Notes: a model not told the origin generated them from the letters alone. A stretch of 64,000 nucleotides of DNA from JABDGR01 sp964561455 (GCA_964561455.1 CAZLPS010000010.1:9073-73072), one strand, 5' to 3'; positions 1-9,622 are shown, counted from the stretch's first letter. A program made the numbers and translations.

Positions 1-25
1 TGGCATAGGTGAATTTGAGAAAAAT

Positions 26-1237
26 TCACCACACCCGCGCCCACAGCGCCTTCAAATACCGGCTTTCCGGGCAATTGGACATGACGGGATGATCCGGCCC
101 GGCGCCGGTGCGGGCGAGGAATTGGAGTTTTCTGCCCCGGTGGTGGGCGGCGGCGATGACGATTTCGGTAAATTCCTCCTCGGAGATTTGGCCCGAGCAG
201 GAGCAGGTCAAAAACAATGCGCCGGGGTTGGCAAGTTGGATGGCGAGGCCGTTCAAGTCGCGGTATTTAAGGCGACCTTCCACGTCGTCCTTGTCGAACA
301 CGAATTTGGGCGGGTCGAGGACGATGACATCCCATCGCGATTTATTGAGGAGCATCTGGCGAATCCACATGAAGGCATCCGTGTGCACCCAGTTGATGCG
401 GGCCTGATTGAGGTTGGCGTTCCGTTTGGCCTGCTCAATGGACTTTTCGTCGAGATCCACGCCGGTGACATCCTCCGCGCCGCCAAGCATTTTTGCGGCC
501 AGCGAGAATCCGCCGGTGTAGCAGCACAAGTCCGCCACGCGGGCCTTGGGGCCGATTTGCTTGACCCACTCGCCGAGCATTTTGCGGTTTTCACGCTGGT
601 CGCAGAAAAAGCCGGTTTTATGGCCGGAGGCGAAGTCCACCTCCAAGCGCACACCATGTTCGCGGATTTTTACGGCCGGCGGGGCGTCACCCGATTCGGC
701 AGGGCCCACAATGCGTTCAATGCGGGCGATTTCCGGGTCCACGCGGACGGTGGCGCGTTTGGTGCCGAGGCGGGCATGGAGGCGCGGCAACCATTTGGCG
801 ATGCGCTTGTGGACGCCGAGGCTGTGGATTTCAACACATAAAGTGTCGCCATACCGGTCCACAATCAGGCCGGAAAGGGAATCGGCATCGGAACTAATGA
901 CGCGGTAGGCGTCGGTCAGGGCGGGGTCGGCCAGACCGGGGATTTTCGTGCGCAAATCACAGGCGCGGTCGAGCAGGCCTTCGAGAAAGGTTTCGTCCAC
1001 CGCGTCCTGCCCGTGGTGCAGGACGCGCAGGGGCACCTTGGCGGCAGGGTTGAAAAAACCCGCGCCGAAGCGCTGGCCGTTTTTGTCATAAACGGCCACC
1101 AAATCGCCCGGGCGGGCGTCTTCCGAGGCACTCCCAATCATGCGGGAGTAGACCTGCGGGTGGTAGGAAAAGTAATCCAATTGCACCCAGGGGCGCACGC
1201 GAGCGGCGAGGGAGGGTGGAGGCGTGGGAAGCGGCAT
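26..1237 (-). CDS. rlmI: 23S rRNA m5C methyltransferase, RlmI family
   Basis: Class I SAM-dependent methyltransferase of the RlmI/PUA-type family, which methylates a cytosine of 23S rRNA in E. coli. The 403-residue protein has an N-terminal PUA-like part (about 10-85), then an EEHEE-like linker and a Rossmann domain. Visible motifs are GFFCDQRENR (209-218), the SAM loop DLCCYTGGFSL (236-246), the substrate motif VLDPPKF (306-312) and the catalytic-cysteine motif LTCSCSG (343-349). The C-terminal HPVMSNCPESRYLK is also typical. Length matches the family. It is transcribed divergently from pyc. The exact target base is known only by homology. Confidence 0.92.
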   Translation of the reverse strand: MPLPTPPPSLAARVRPWVQLDYFSYHPQVYSRMIGSASEDARPGDLVAVYDKNGQRFGAGFFNPAAKVPLRVLHHGQDAVDETFLEGLLDRACDLRTKIPGLADPALTDAYRVISSDADSLSGLIVDRYGDTLCVEIHSLGVHKRIAKWLPRLHARLGTKRATVRVDPEIARIERIVGPAESGDAPPAVKIREHGVRLEVDFASGHKTGFFCDQRENRKMLGEWVKQIGPKARVADLCCYTGGFSLAAKMLGGAEDVTGVDLDEKSIEQAKRNANLNQARINWVHTDAFMWIRQMLLNKSRWDVIVLDPPKFVFDKDDVEGRLKYRDLNGLAIQLANPGALFLTCSCSGQISEEEFTEIVIAAAHHRGRKLQFLARTGAGPDHPVMSNCPESRYLKALWARVW

Positions 1238-1390
1238 GCGGGCAAGCTACGCCGTGACGGCACCCAGGGCAAGGCTGCGGGCTGAAAAAATGTCGCGACA
1301 GGATTGACGCCAACGGGCAATGGGTTATAACTCGCGGGCGCGCGCGCTGTTCACTTTAGACGGCACGCGTTTTGCTACCGCCATCCGCCC

Positions 1391-4300
1391 ATGCCCGAGA
1401 ACCGCAAAATCCTCGTTGCCAATCGTAGTGAAATCGCCGTCCGTGTCTTCCGCAGTGCCACGGAACTAGGCTACCGTACGGTGGCCATTTACGCGCACGA
1501 AGACCGCTTCGGCATGCACCGATTCAAGGCCGACGAGGCTTACCTCATCGGCGAGGGCAAGGGGCCCGTGGCGGCTTATCTCGATATTGACGGCATTGTA
1601 TCCCTGGCCAAGGCCAAGGGAGTCTGGGGCGTGCATCCTGGGTATGGCTTTTTGAGCGAAAACGCCCGTTTTTCCAAGGCGTGTGCGGAGGCGGGTCTGG
1701 TCTTTATCGGCCCCACCCCGGAAATTTTGCAGAAGATGGGCGACAAGACGGCGGCGCGCGAGATTGCCGAAAAAGCCGGTGTCCCCACGCTTCCCGGCAC
1801 CCCGCATCCCGTCAAGGACCCGAAGGATGCGACGGCTTGGGCCAAGAAAATCGGTTTTCCGCTCATCATTAAAGCAGCCCATGGCGGCGGCGGTCGTGGG
1901 ATGCGCGTTGTGCACGAACCCAAGGACTTGGCGGCGCGCCTGACTGAGGCCCAGGGCGAGGCGGAGCGCGCGTTCGGCAACGATGAAGTTTTTCTCGAGC
2001 GGTATATCAAACACGCCAAGCACATTGAGGTGCAAATATTGGCGGACAAGCACGGCAATGTCCTGCACCTGCACGAACGCGACTGTTCGGTGCAGCGCCG
2101 CCACCAAAAGGTGGTCGAAATCGCGCCGTCGGTCGGGCTGGACCTGGCAATCGTGGGGGATTTGTGCGCGGCGGCGGTGCGCATTGCCCGGTCGGTGAAT
2201 TATCAAAACGCGGGCACCTGCGAATTTCTGTACGACATGGAATCGAAGGAGTGGTTCTTCATTGAGATGAACCCTCGCATCCAGGTCGAACACACGGTTA
2301 CGGAAGTCATCACCGACATTGACCTGGTGCGCGCCCAAATTCAAGTGGCAGAAAATCGTTCGCTGCATGACGCAGTCATGGCGTTGCCGCCGCAGGACCA
2401 AATTCCGCGCATGGGTTGGGCGCTGCAATGTCGCATCACGACCGAGGACCCGGAGAAGAACTTTACGCCCGACTACGGCAAAATCGTCAACTACCGCAGC
2501 GCGGCCGGGTTCGGCATCCGCTTGGATGGCGCCATGGGTGACACGGGCGCCGTGATCACGCCGTTTTACGATTCGCTGCTGGTGAAGGTGACGGCGTCTG
2601 CCTCGACCTTCGATATCGCCTGCGGGCGCATGGACCGGGCGCTGCGCGAAATGCGCATTCGCGGCGTGAAGACGAATCTTCCGTTCCTCGAAAACGTCAT
2701 CAACCACCCGACATTTCGGAGCGGTCAGGCGACGACCGGCATGATCGAGCATACGCCGGAACTTTTCCGCTTCTCGCGTCGGCAGGACCGCGCGACCAAG
2801 CTCCTGAACTTTTTGGGCGATGTCATTGTAAACGGTAACGAGCAGGTCAAGGGCCGCCCCCGGCCGAAGATGACTCTGCCGCTTATCCTGCCCAAATATG
2901 ACCGGACGCAGGCGCCACCGCCGGGTTCGCGGGACAAGTTGCGCGAACTTGGACCGGACAAATTTGCGGAATGGGTGTTGAAGGAAAAGCGCCTGCTGAT
3001 CACCGACACGACCTTTCGCGATGCCCACCAATCGCTGCTCGCCGCGCGGGTGCGCACGGCCGACATGGCGGCGTGCGCGGACGCGATGGCGCGCCGGGCG
3101 CCCCAGCTGTTTTCGATGGAAATGTGGGGCGGCGCCACGTTTGACACTTGTCTGCGGTTTCTGCGGGAAGACCCCTTCCACCGGCTGCGGGTCTTGCGGG
3201 AGAAGATACCGAACATTCTTTTCCAAATGCTGCTGCGCGGCGCCAATGGCGTCGGCTATTCGAATTATCCGGACAAGGTCATCCAGGGTTTTATCAAACA
3301 CTGCGCCGAGGCGGGGATGGATATTTTCCGGGTGTTCGATTCGCTTAATTATTTGCCAAACTTGGAGGCGCCGATGGACGCCATTCGCAATCACACGAAT
3401 TCAATTTGCGAAGCGGCGATTTGCTATACGGGTGATATTATTGATCCAGCCCGCGATAAATACACGCTCAAGTATTACGTCAAATTGGCCAGGGAGTTGG
3501 AAAAACGCGGGGCGCACATGCTGGCCATCAAGGACATGGCTGGCTTGTGCCACCCGCTGGCCGTGTCGAAACTGGTCAAGGCGCTCAAGGAGGAACTTGG
3601 CATACCCCTGCATTTCCACACTCACGATTCAAGCGGCATTGCGTCGGCCTCCGTCCTGTCGGCCAGTGAGGCGGGCGTGGACATTGCGGATCTCGCGGTT
3701 TCGTCCATGTCGGGCCTGACGAGCCAGCCGAATTTGAATTCCGTGGCGCACGCCTTGCGTTTCTCCCCCCGGGCGACGGGGTTGGATGTGGATTTCTTCA
3801 ACGAACTGTCAATTTATTGGGAGGCGGTGCGCCAGGCGTACGAGCCATTCGACACCAGCCCGCGATTTGGCAGCGCCGAGGTTTACAAACATGAGATGCC
3901 CGGTGGCCAATATACCAATTTGCGCGAGCAGGCGACGGCGCTCGGCCTCGGCGCGCGTTGGCCGGAAGTGGTGCGCTATTACGAGGAAGTGAACGCCCTC
4001 CTCGGCGACATCGTCAAGGTTACGCCCAGCAGCAAAGTCGTCGGCGACCTGGCGATTTTCCTGCTAACGCGCGGCATCGAGCCAGCCAACCTGGTCAACC
4101 TACCGCCCGGCACTGCCTTCCCGGAGTCGGTGGTGGACATGTTGGCGGGTGGGCTGGGGCAGCCCCTGGGTGGCTGGCCCAAAGCCGTGCAACAGGTGGT
4201 GCTCGGAAACCGGAAACCGGCCACGGGTCGGCCCAAGGCGCCGCCGGTGGACGTCGAAGCCGCCCGGGCGCACATTCTCAAGCTGCGCGGCCGCGCCGGT

Positions 4301-4831
4301 GATGACGACGATCTTTATAATTATCTGATGTATCCGAAAGTCTACGAGGAACTGGTCAAGTTCGCGGAGACTTACGACAATGTCGGCGTCATCCCAACCA
4401 CGGTCTTTTTCTACGGACTCAAGCAGAACGAGGAGGTCGCGATTGACATCGAGGAAGGCAAGCGCCTTTACGTGAAACTCTTATCAGTCGGCGACGCGGA
4501 CGCCGAAGGGGTGCGCACGTTGACCTTTGAATTGAACGGCCGCGCCCGCGAGGCCCAAGTGCGCGACCGCGCCGTCCAGCCTCGCGGCAAACCCCGCCGC
4601 AAAGCCGATCCCGCCAATGCGAAACAAATTGGGGCACCCATTCCCGCGATGGTTAGCAGTCTTTCCGTGTCCGTCGGTCAAAAAGTGGCGAATGGCGACA
4701 AGCTCTGCGTCCTCGAAGCGATGAAGATGCAAACCACGCTTTACGCGCAGGTGGACGGCGTGGTCGAGGAAATCGCCGCGCAAGTGGGCGACCGGGTGGA
4801 ACCAAAAGACTTGATTTTGACGCTGCGGTAG
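1391..4831 (+). CDS. pyc: Pyruvate carboxylase (single-chain)
   Basis: Biotin-dependent carboxylation of pyruvate to oxaloacetate (anaplerosis). The 1146-residue chain shows the full single-polypeptide order: biotin carboxylase domain (about 1-450, ATP-grasp glycine loop AAHGGGGRGMRVV and EMNPRIQVEH), carboxyltransferase TIM barrel (about 530-800, start DTTFRDAHQSLLA, metal/biotin region AIKDMAGL), and a C-terminal biotinyl carrier domain (about 1075-1146) with the biotinylation motif EAMKM, Lys near 1112. Length agrees with bacterial PYC. The ATG at 1391 directly begins MPENRKILVANR, the normal family N terminus. No clear Shine-Dalgarno is visible. Confidence 0.97.
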   Translation: MPENRKILVANRSEIAVRVFRSATELGYRTVAIYAHEDRFGMHRFKADEAYLIGEGKGPVAAYLDIDGIVSLAKAKGVWGVHPGYGFLSENARFSKACAEAGLVFIGPTPEILQKMGDKTAAREIAEKAGVPTLPGTPHPVKDPKDATAWAKKIGFPLIIKAAHGGGGRGMRVVHEPKDLAARLTEAQGEAERAFGNDEVFLERYIKHAKHIEVQILADKHGNVLHLHERDCSVQRRHQKVVEIAPSVGLDLAIVGDLCAAAVRIARSVNYQNAGTCEFLYDMESKEWFFIEMNPRIQVEHTVTEVITDIDLVRAQIQVAENRSLHDAVMALPPQDQIPRMGWALQCRITTEDPEKNFTPDYGKIVNYRSAAGFGIRLDGAMGDTGAVITPFYDSLLVKVTASASTFDIACGRMDRALREMRIRGVKTNLPFLENVINHPTFRSGQATTGMIEHTPELFRFSRRQDRATKLLNFLGDVIVNGNEQVKGRPRPKMTLPLILPKYDRTQAPPPGSRDKLRELGPDKFAEWVLKEKRLLITDTTFRDAHQSLLAARVRTADMAACADAMARRAPQLFSMEMWGGATFDTCLRFLREDPFHRLRVLREKIPNILFQMLLRGANGVGYSNYPDKVIQGFIKHCAEAGMDIFRVFDSLNYLPNLEAPMDAIRNHTNSICEAAICYTGDIIDPARDKYTLKYYVKLARELEKRGAHMLAIKDMAGLCHPLAVSKLVKALKEELGIPLHFHTHDSSGIASASVLSASEAGVDIADLAVSSMSGLTSQPNLNSVAHALRFSPRATGLDVDFFNELSIYWEAVRQAYEPFDTSPRFGSAEVYKHEMPGGQYTNLREQATALGLGARWPEVVRYYEEVNALLGDIVKVTPSSKVVGDLAIFLLTRGIEPANLVNLPPGTAFPESVVDMLAGGLGQPLGGWPKAVQQVVLGNRKPATGRPKAPPVDVEAARAHILKLRGRAGDDDDLYNYLMYPKVYEELVKFAETYDNVGVIPTTVFFYGLKQNEEVAIDIEEGKRLYVKLLSVGDADAEGVRTLTFELNGRAREAQVRDRAVQPRGKPRRKADPANAKQIGAPIPAMVSSLSVSVGQKVANGDKLCVLEAMKMQTTLYAQVDGVVEEIAAQVGDRVEPKDLILTLR

Positions 4832-4855
4832 AAGCCACACTTGGGTTAACTGCAC

Positions 4856-7195
4856 TCAGGGAGGTGTCGGATTGGCGAATAACGCCATGTCTGGGGTAAA
4901 AGCGCGGATGGTTTTGCCCTTAAGCACACCGGAGGAGTCCACCAACTTTATTTGGTTTTGGGCAATTGTTCCCACCCCGCCGAACAGGATCAACGTGCCA
5001 TCGGAACAAAGCCCCGCCAAGGGCCAAGCGTAGTTATCGTGTGATCCGCCCGCAATGGCCACAATCTTATTATCTGGCGATAACTCATTGGTGGAATCCA
5101 CGAATTGAGGAGAAAGGTTGTAGGTTTTGCCGTTTACTGAAAAACTTTTGCCCAACGTGACAAAAGGGCCGCCGGGCGCCGGTGCCCCGTAAAAGTTTGC
5201 CCATTGCAAAACAGCCAAAGTTTTCCATGGCCAAATGGCCAATGTGCCATCCGCAAAAAGCGTCATGACCTCGTGTGAACCTTGGGCAATGGCGGTAATG
5301 GCTTTGCTCTTCAGCGAGCCGTCGAGGTGGAGGGCAATGGGGTCCCGGCCATGGTTATACTCCACTTCACCTTTAGGGATGAGGCCGGTGTCGTAGCTTC
5401 CCCAAAAAACGAGTGTGCCATCGGAACAAAGCGCCAGCTTGTGCTGATCGCCTCCGGAAATGGCGGTGATTGTTTTGCCTTTTAACGCGCCGGTCCCATC
5501 CTTTTTCACCAGCACATAGAGGTTATTGGGCGTCCATTCGTAGGAATAGAGCGAACCGTCGGAGCAGAGGAACATGGGTTCGCCACCTCCAGTCATGGCG
5601 ATGACTTTTTGCGTCTTCATGCTTCCCGTGTTTACCAATCGTGGAGAAAAGCTCCAACCAGAAGGGCGTGAGTGTCCGGGATTTGCCCCCCAAGAGCAAA
5701 CTGTGCCGTCCGAGCAAAGAACCATAAAGGACGTCGTCGATTCGCCCGCCGAAATCGCCGTAATGGTTTTTCCCTTCAGTGCTCCAGATCGATCCACCAA
5801 CACGGGTACGTTGCTCGATTTGAGGTCATCCTTACCCGTGCCCAACTGACCGACGGTGTTATCGCCCCAAGTGACGAGGGTGTTATCGGAGCAAAGTGCC
5901 AGTTTGGCCCGCTCTCCGGACGCAATCGCGATAACGGTTTTGCCCTTTAGCGCCCCAGATTCTTTCACCAAGACCGGTGGATTGGACGGGGCCGCGTTCG
6001 CGCCGGTTTTTTCGATATTTCCGTCGCCTAGTTGACCGATATAGTTTCGTCCCCAAGTGGCAATGCCGGTTGTCGGCGCCATCTGCAAGCTGCTTTTCGG
6101 CTTGGGCGAGGGCTCCGACTTCTGGGACGGGGTGGACCCGTCTTGAGCGGTGGTTGTGGTCGAATCGGAAGGAGCGTCCGACTGTGTCACCTGCTGTATA
6201 AGCTGCGCCGGCGTGGAGGAATCGGCACTGTTTCCGGTTTGCACCGCACTGTCCACAATTTGAACAGCGACGGGCGCGGTGGCAATCGGTGCCGCCGCCA
6301 AGGTGGTGGCGCCAAGATCCACCGTGGAATTGGTCATTGCCATCGGTGTCGGGGAGGAGATTGCGACACTTGGTTTGACCACCGCAGCCACAGTTTTTTG
6401 GGGCGGCGGGGGAGCGCTGGATTCGGAACGGAGGTACAGCACTGCCGCCGCGGCGGTCGTGGCCAAAACGGTGGCACCAACCAGGATGGCTTTCATTTTC
6501 GAGGCAAGAGTCCCTGCAATTTTCCCGCCGGCAACTTTCGTTCCCACGGCCCAGGCCAGGGATTTGCCGACCACAGCGGCGGTAAGACCTGCGGGAGCGG
6601 GGGCGCTCGCAGCCTGGGTGCCAAGGGTCGTGGTCAGCAGTGCGGTGGTCGTGGTCACACCATGGCGCACAAAATAGGCCCGTAGTTTTTCGACGGCCCG
6701 GTCCACGCGCATGCGGGCGGCGTTTTCTGTCAGCCCCAGCGCCTCGCCGACTTCGCGATGACTTTTATCTTCAAAAAAGCGCAAGAGGACGGCGTCCCGG
6801 TCATGTGCCTGGAGTTCGCCAACGGCTTCGTCAATGAACGGGCGCAATTGCGTCCAAGTGGTGGCATCGTCGGCTTGGAGCAAGTCAATCATGGCACTGG
6901 CCTTTTGTTCGAAAGTAAGACGTCGCTGTTCGTTGCGGACGGCGCTGGAGGCGGCAAACCGCACGCTGGTATGCAGCCACCCGGCGACGGAAGCATGGAG
7001 GGTCAAAGTTGCGGCCTTGCGGGCCAGGTCGGTAAAAACGCTTTGGGTCACATCCTGTGCCAAGGTGGCGTTGCCCTGGAGCAGGCGCACCGCCGAAGCA
7101 TGGACAAGGTTCACATGGCGATGAACGATTTCGGCGAAGGCGGCCTCATCGCCTTGCTCGGAATACCGTCGAAGTAAATCACTATCGGTCGTCAT
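4856..7195 (-). CDS. Membrane-tethered ECF-like sigma factor with C-terminal RCC1 propeller
   Basis: The 779-residue protein starts at the ATG at 7195, because MTTDSDLLRRY is the usual start of this sigma family; the frame stays open upstream to 7336. Order: sigma-70 region 2 (about 13-93), region 4 helix-turn-helix (about 123-178, with SHREVGEALGLTENAARMR), an Ala/Thr-rich stretch, one hydrophobic membrane segment (about 235-255), a Pro/Ser/Thr-rich linker (about 256-380), then RCC1-type repeats (381-779). The repeats carry TWG...GQLG...SDGTL cores; I count seven, enough for a whole propeller. By topology the sigma half is cytoplasmic and the propeller outside the membrane. I infer that the propeller senses or binds something that controls the sigma half; no anti-sigma gene is adjacent. 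RCC1 is usually a protein-interaction platform. Confidence 0.85.
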   Translation of the reverse strand: MTTDSDLLRRYSEQGDEAAFAEIVHRHVNLVHASAVRLLQGNATLAQDVTQSVFTDLARKAATLTLHASVAGWLHTSVRFAASSAVRNEQRRLTFEQKASAMIDLLQADDATTWTQLRPFIDEAVGELQAHDRDAVLLRFFEDKSHREVGEALGLTENAARMRVDRAVEKLRAYFVRHGVTTTTALLTTTLGTQAASAPAPAGLTAAVVGKSLAWAVGTKVAGGKIAGTLASKMKAILVGATVLATTAAAAVLYLRSESSAPPPPQKTVAAVVKPSVAISSPTPMAMTNSTVDLGATTLAAAPIATAPVAVQIVDSAVQTGNSADSSTPAQLIQQVTQSDAPSDSTTTTAQDGSTPSQKSEPSPKPKSSLQMAPTTGIATWGRNYIGQLGDGNIEKTGANAAPSNPPVLVKESGALKGKTVIAIASGERAKLALCSDNTLVTWGDNTVGQLGTGKDDLKSSNVPVLVDRSGALKGKTITAISAGESTTSFMVLCSDGTVCSWGANPGHSRPSGWSFSPRLVNTGSMKTQKVIAMTGGGEPMFLCSDGSLYSYEWTPNNLYVLVKKDGTGALKGKTITAISGGDQHKLALCSDGTLVFWGSYDTGLIPKGEVEYNHGRDPIALHLDGSLKSKAITAIAQGSHEVMTLFADGTLAIWPWKTLAVLQWANFYGAPAPGGPFVTLGKSFSVNGKTYNLSPQFVDSTNELSPDNKIVAIAGGSHDNYAWPLAGLCSDGTLILFGGVGTIAQNQIKLVDSSGVLKGKTIRAFTPDMALFANPTPP

Positions 7196-7332
7196 GGGCA
7201 GGGGTGGCTTTATCCTTATAACATCCCGTCCGGGATAAAACCGCACAAAAATCGTCCGGCCAGGAGTGAATGTCTCCATCCCTGCCGGCCTTACTCCTGC
7301 CCCTGACCTGCCCCCTTCGGTGAGTGGCTCAG

Positions 7333-7766
7333 TCACCGTTTCAATTTTTTCGCGTCATAGGTAATTTCCCATACCTGCAAGAGCCTCGCAAACGTGCTTC
7401 GGGAAAGTTTTTTCATGGTGACGATTTGCGTGGTGGAAAGCGTCCACGAAAGTGAACTTTCAAAATTGCAATTTTCCAGCAGGACGGGAACGATGCGCTC
7501 TTTGTAGCGCGACTTGGTCAAGGCATAATTCAATTCACGTTTGACCCACAACGAGGAAACTGAGGCCCGGCTCAAAAGCACGACAAACCAAGTGCATTGG
7601 TTTAATGCCAGGCCGATTTCATCCTGCCATTGCTGCGCCCCTAATATTCTTTTTGGGCTATACCATACATTCAACGAATGGGCCTTCAATACAATACCCT
7701 GACAATGCGGTCAGCTTTGGCACGGTCGATGCTGGAATGCGACAGAAATATCTTCCGGGCAGGCAT
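7333..7766 (-). pseudogene. TIR-domain protein, frameshifted by a 5-bp tandem duplication
   Basis: The ATG at 7766 opens a 26-codon frame, MPARKIFLSHSSIDRAKADR..., the classical first strand of a TIR domain, which ends at a TGA at 7688-7686. A second frame (to the stop at 7333) resumes with KAHSLNVWYSPKRILGAQQW and continues through VVLLSRASVSSLWVKREL, the rest of the TIR domain. At the junction the plus strand reads CAATACAATA (7687-7696). Removing one CAATA restores ...RVLKAHSLNVWYS with no gap, giving one protein of about 143 residues. The gene lies 25 nt downstream of another TIR gene in the same direction. It may be a pseudogene, a phase-variable gene or an assembly error. TIR domains can be NADases or adaptors in bacterial defence. 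Confidence 0.8.
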
Positions 7767-7791
7767 GAGGGCAAAGGGAGCGCACGGGGGT

Positions 7792-8232
7792 TCATCTCGC
7801 CGCTGCCACAGATGCAGAGGATTCGGAGGCAGGTCCCAATCGCTGGGCAATTATTTTCAATTTCGCCGCCAACTCAGCGGGACGCACGGTTTGCGTTGTG
7901 CCCATGAAAATCCAGGGGACCAGCGATTTGGTGACGGCCATGGATTCATGACTTGCAACAATTAACGGGAAAACCTTCTGACGGTAATTGGGCGCGCCCA
8001 AGGCATAAATCATGTCGTAATTCGTCATTTGCGCGTCGTCCTTGTCCGGCGTGAGCAACACAACCATCGCGTCGCAGGAATTCAAGGCCTCACCAATCAG
8101 GGTTGCATAATTGTCACCCGGCATGACTTGTTCTTCAGCCAACCAGACTTCCAACCCTTGTTCACGCAGCACGCCAGCCGCCTTGCGCGCAAGGCCAGCG
8201 GCTTTGGCTGAATGACTAAGGAAGACTTTCAC
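7792..8232 (-). CDS. TIR-domain protein
   Basis: The 146-residue protein begins at GTG 8232 (VKVFLSHSAKAAGLAR), with GGAGAG eight bases upstream; an in-frame start at 8268 has no such site. It shows the TIR fold order: strand A/box 1 KVFLSHS, the BB-loop region EVWLAEEQVMPGDNY, the helix and strand around GEALNSCDAMVVLLTPD, and a C-terminal helix. A glutamate in the EALNSC segment sits roughly where TIR NADases carry their catalytic Glu, but I cannot confirm alignment. No membrane segment or fused effector domain is seen. With the downstream broken TIR gene it forms a two-gene unit. A defence or signalling role is inference. Confidence 0.8.
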   Translation of the reverse strand: MKVFLSHSAKAAGLARKAAGVLREQGLEVWLAEEQVMPGDNYATLIGEALNSCDAMVVLLTPDKDDAQMTNYDMIYALGAPNYRQKVFPLIVASHESMAVTKSLVPWIFMGTTQTVRPAELAAKLKIIAQRLGPASESSASVAAAR

Positions 8233-8415
8233 AGGGCATACTCTCCAATATTTTCGGCCTTTTGGCAAGTATTGTATGGCGGGGTCTTATCGGCCAGTTA
8301 AGCGGGAAATTCTCCGCAAGGGTGCATATCGCGATTTGGTGTCCCATAAATGCGCGTAGTGTCCTTGACGCCAGTGGCCCAGGCGGGGTAGATTGACTGG
8401 TTTCCCTTGCCGTCC

Positions 8416-9540
8416 ATGAGTGCAACCGACCTCGAGCATCCGGCGCCGCCTTTCGACAACGTCGAGGCGGCCATTGCTGATATTGCGGCTGGCCGGGTCG
8501 TTATCGTCACGGACGACGAGGGGCGCGAAAACGAGGGCGACTTGATCATGGCGGCCTCAAAGGCCACGCCCGAGACCGTAAACATGATGATTCGGTATGG
8601 TAGCGGCATTGTGTGCGTGCCGACGGTGGAGCCGCAACTCAAGCGCCTCGGGCTTGGTCCCATGGTGGCGCAGAATCGGGAGGCGCATCGGACCGATTTC
8701 ATGGTTAGCGTGGACGCTGCGGACGGCATTACCACCGGAGTAAGTGCCTACGACCGGGCCAAAACCATCGGGATACTGGCCGACCCTTATTCGACTTCTG
8801 ACAAGCTGGTGCAGCCAGGCCATGTCTTCCCGCTGCGGGCCAAGGCTGGCGGCGTGCTGCAACGGGCGGGCCATACTGAAGCTGCAGTGGATCTGGCCAT
8901 CCTTGCCGGTCTGCACCCCAGCGGAGTGCTCTGCGAAATTGTCAATGAAGACGGCACCCTGGCCCGATTGCCCCAATTAATTGAGTTCAAGCAACGTTTT
9001 AGCCTGAAGCTAATATCCATCGCCCAACTCATCTATTACCGCCACCGCCGGGAAAAGTTAGTGAAACGGGTGACATCCCTTCCCTTCGATTCCGAATTTG
9101 GACATTTCGATTTATTTATTTACCGCACGCCGCTCGACGGGCGCACCCATTACGCGTTGACCCGTGGGGCACTCGACGGCACGCCCACGTTGGTGCGCGT
9201 GCAGAGCGAGAACCTGCTGGCCGATGTTTTTCGCTCCCGCCAGTTTGGCGGATTTCACTCTCTGGCCAAATCGCTGGAGCGCATCGCCCGGGAAAACCGC
9301 GGCGCGCTGGTTTACATTGAACAAACTGCCGGCGGATTGAATCTCGAGCCGCAGGCGGGCGCCCAGGGGCAGCTGGCCCCGGCGGCTTCGCGCATGGACT
9401 TTCGGGACTATGGCGTGGGCGCGCAAATCCTGGCCGATCTTGGCCTTAAGCAAATCCGCCTGCTGACCGGCTCGCCCCAGCGCAAAGTTGTCGGGCTGGA
9501 TGGTTATGGCCTTGAGATCATTGAAACGGTGGCCCTCTAG
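8416..9540 (+). CDS. ribB: 3,4-dihydroxy-2-butanone-4-phosphate synthase with degenerate GTP cyclohydrolase II domain (RibBX-like)
   Basis: The N-terminal half (about 15-205) is DHBP synthase, converting ribulose-5-phosphate to the four-carbon riboflavin precursor. It keeps the acidic loop DDEGRENEGDL and GHTEAAVDLA. The C-terminal half has the GTP cyclohydrolase II fold and ends normally (MDFRDYGVGAQILADLGL, VVGLDGYGLEIIE). However, the zinc site SEC...RCDCG reads SEN...RQFGG, and the catalytic RQEGRGIG loop is replaced by IEQTAGGL. It should therefore lack cyclohydrolase activity, like RibBX variants. ATG 8416 is chosen over TTG 8407. It is followed by ribH and nusB on the same strand. Confidence 0.93.
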   Translation: MSATDLEHPAPPFDNVEAAIADIAAGRVVIVTDDEGRENEGDLIMAASKATPETVNMMIRYGSGIVCVPTVEPQLKRLGLGPMVAQNREAHRTDFMVSVDAADGITTGVSAYDRAKTIGILADPYSTSDKLVQPGHVFPLRAKAGGVLQRAGHTEAAVDLAILAGLHPSGVLCEIVNEDGTLARLPQLIEFKQRFSLKLISIAQLIYYRHRREKLVKRVTSLPFDSEFGHFDLFIYRTPLDGRTHYALTRGALDGTPTLVRVQSENLLADVFRSRQFGGFHSLAKSLERIARENRGALVYIEQTAGGLNLEPQAGAQGQLAPAASRMDFRDYGVGAQILADLGLKQIRLLTGSPQRKVVGLDGYGLEIIETVAL

Positions 9541-9622
9541 GGCTTGTTATCGAGCATGGAGCCGCCCATATTCAGCTGTTGTTCCATTTCTTAATTTTTA
9601 ATTCTAAATTCATAATTTTGCG

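Noticed and set aside
1466..3394. A 642-codon minus-strand frame opposite pyc
   Set aside because: Shadow of the pyruvate carboxylase gene; His/Arg-rich, with no recognisable domain.
8270..8415. Possible FMN riboswitch before the riboflavin genes (GCGGGAAATTCTCCGC hairpin)
   Set aside because: The conserved RFN blocks (AGGGTGAAATTCCC, GACCGGCGGT, AGCCCGCGAG) are absent; only a short hairpin remains.
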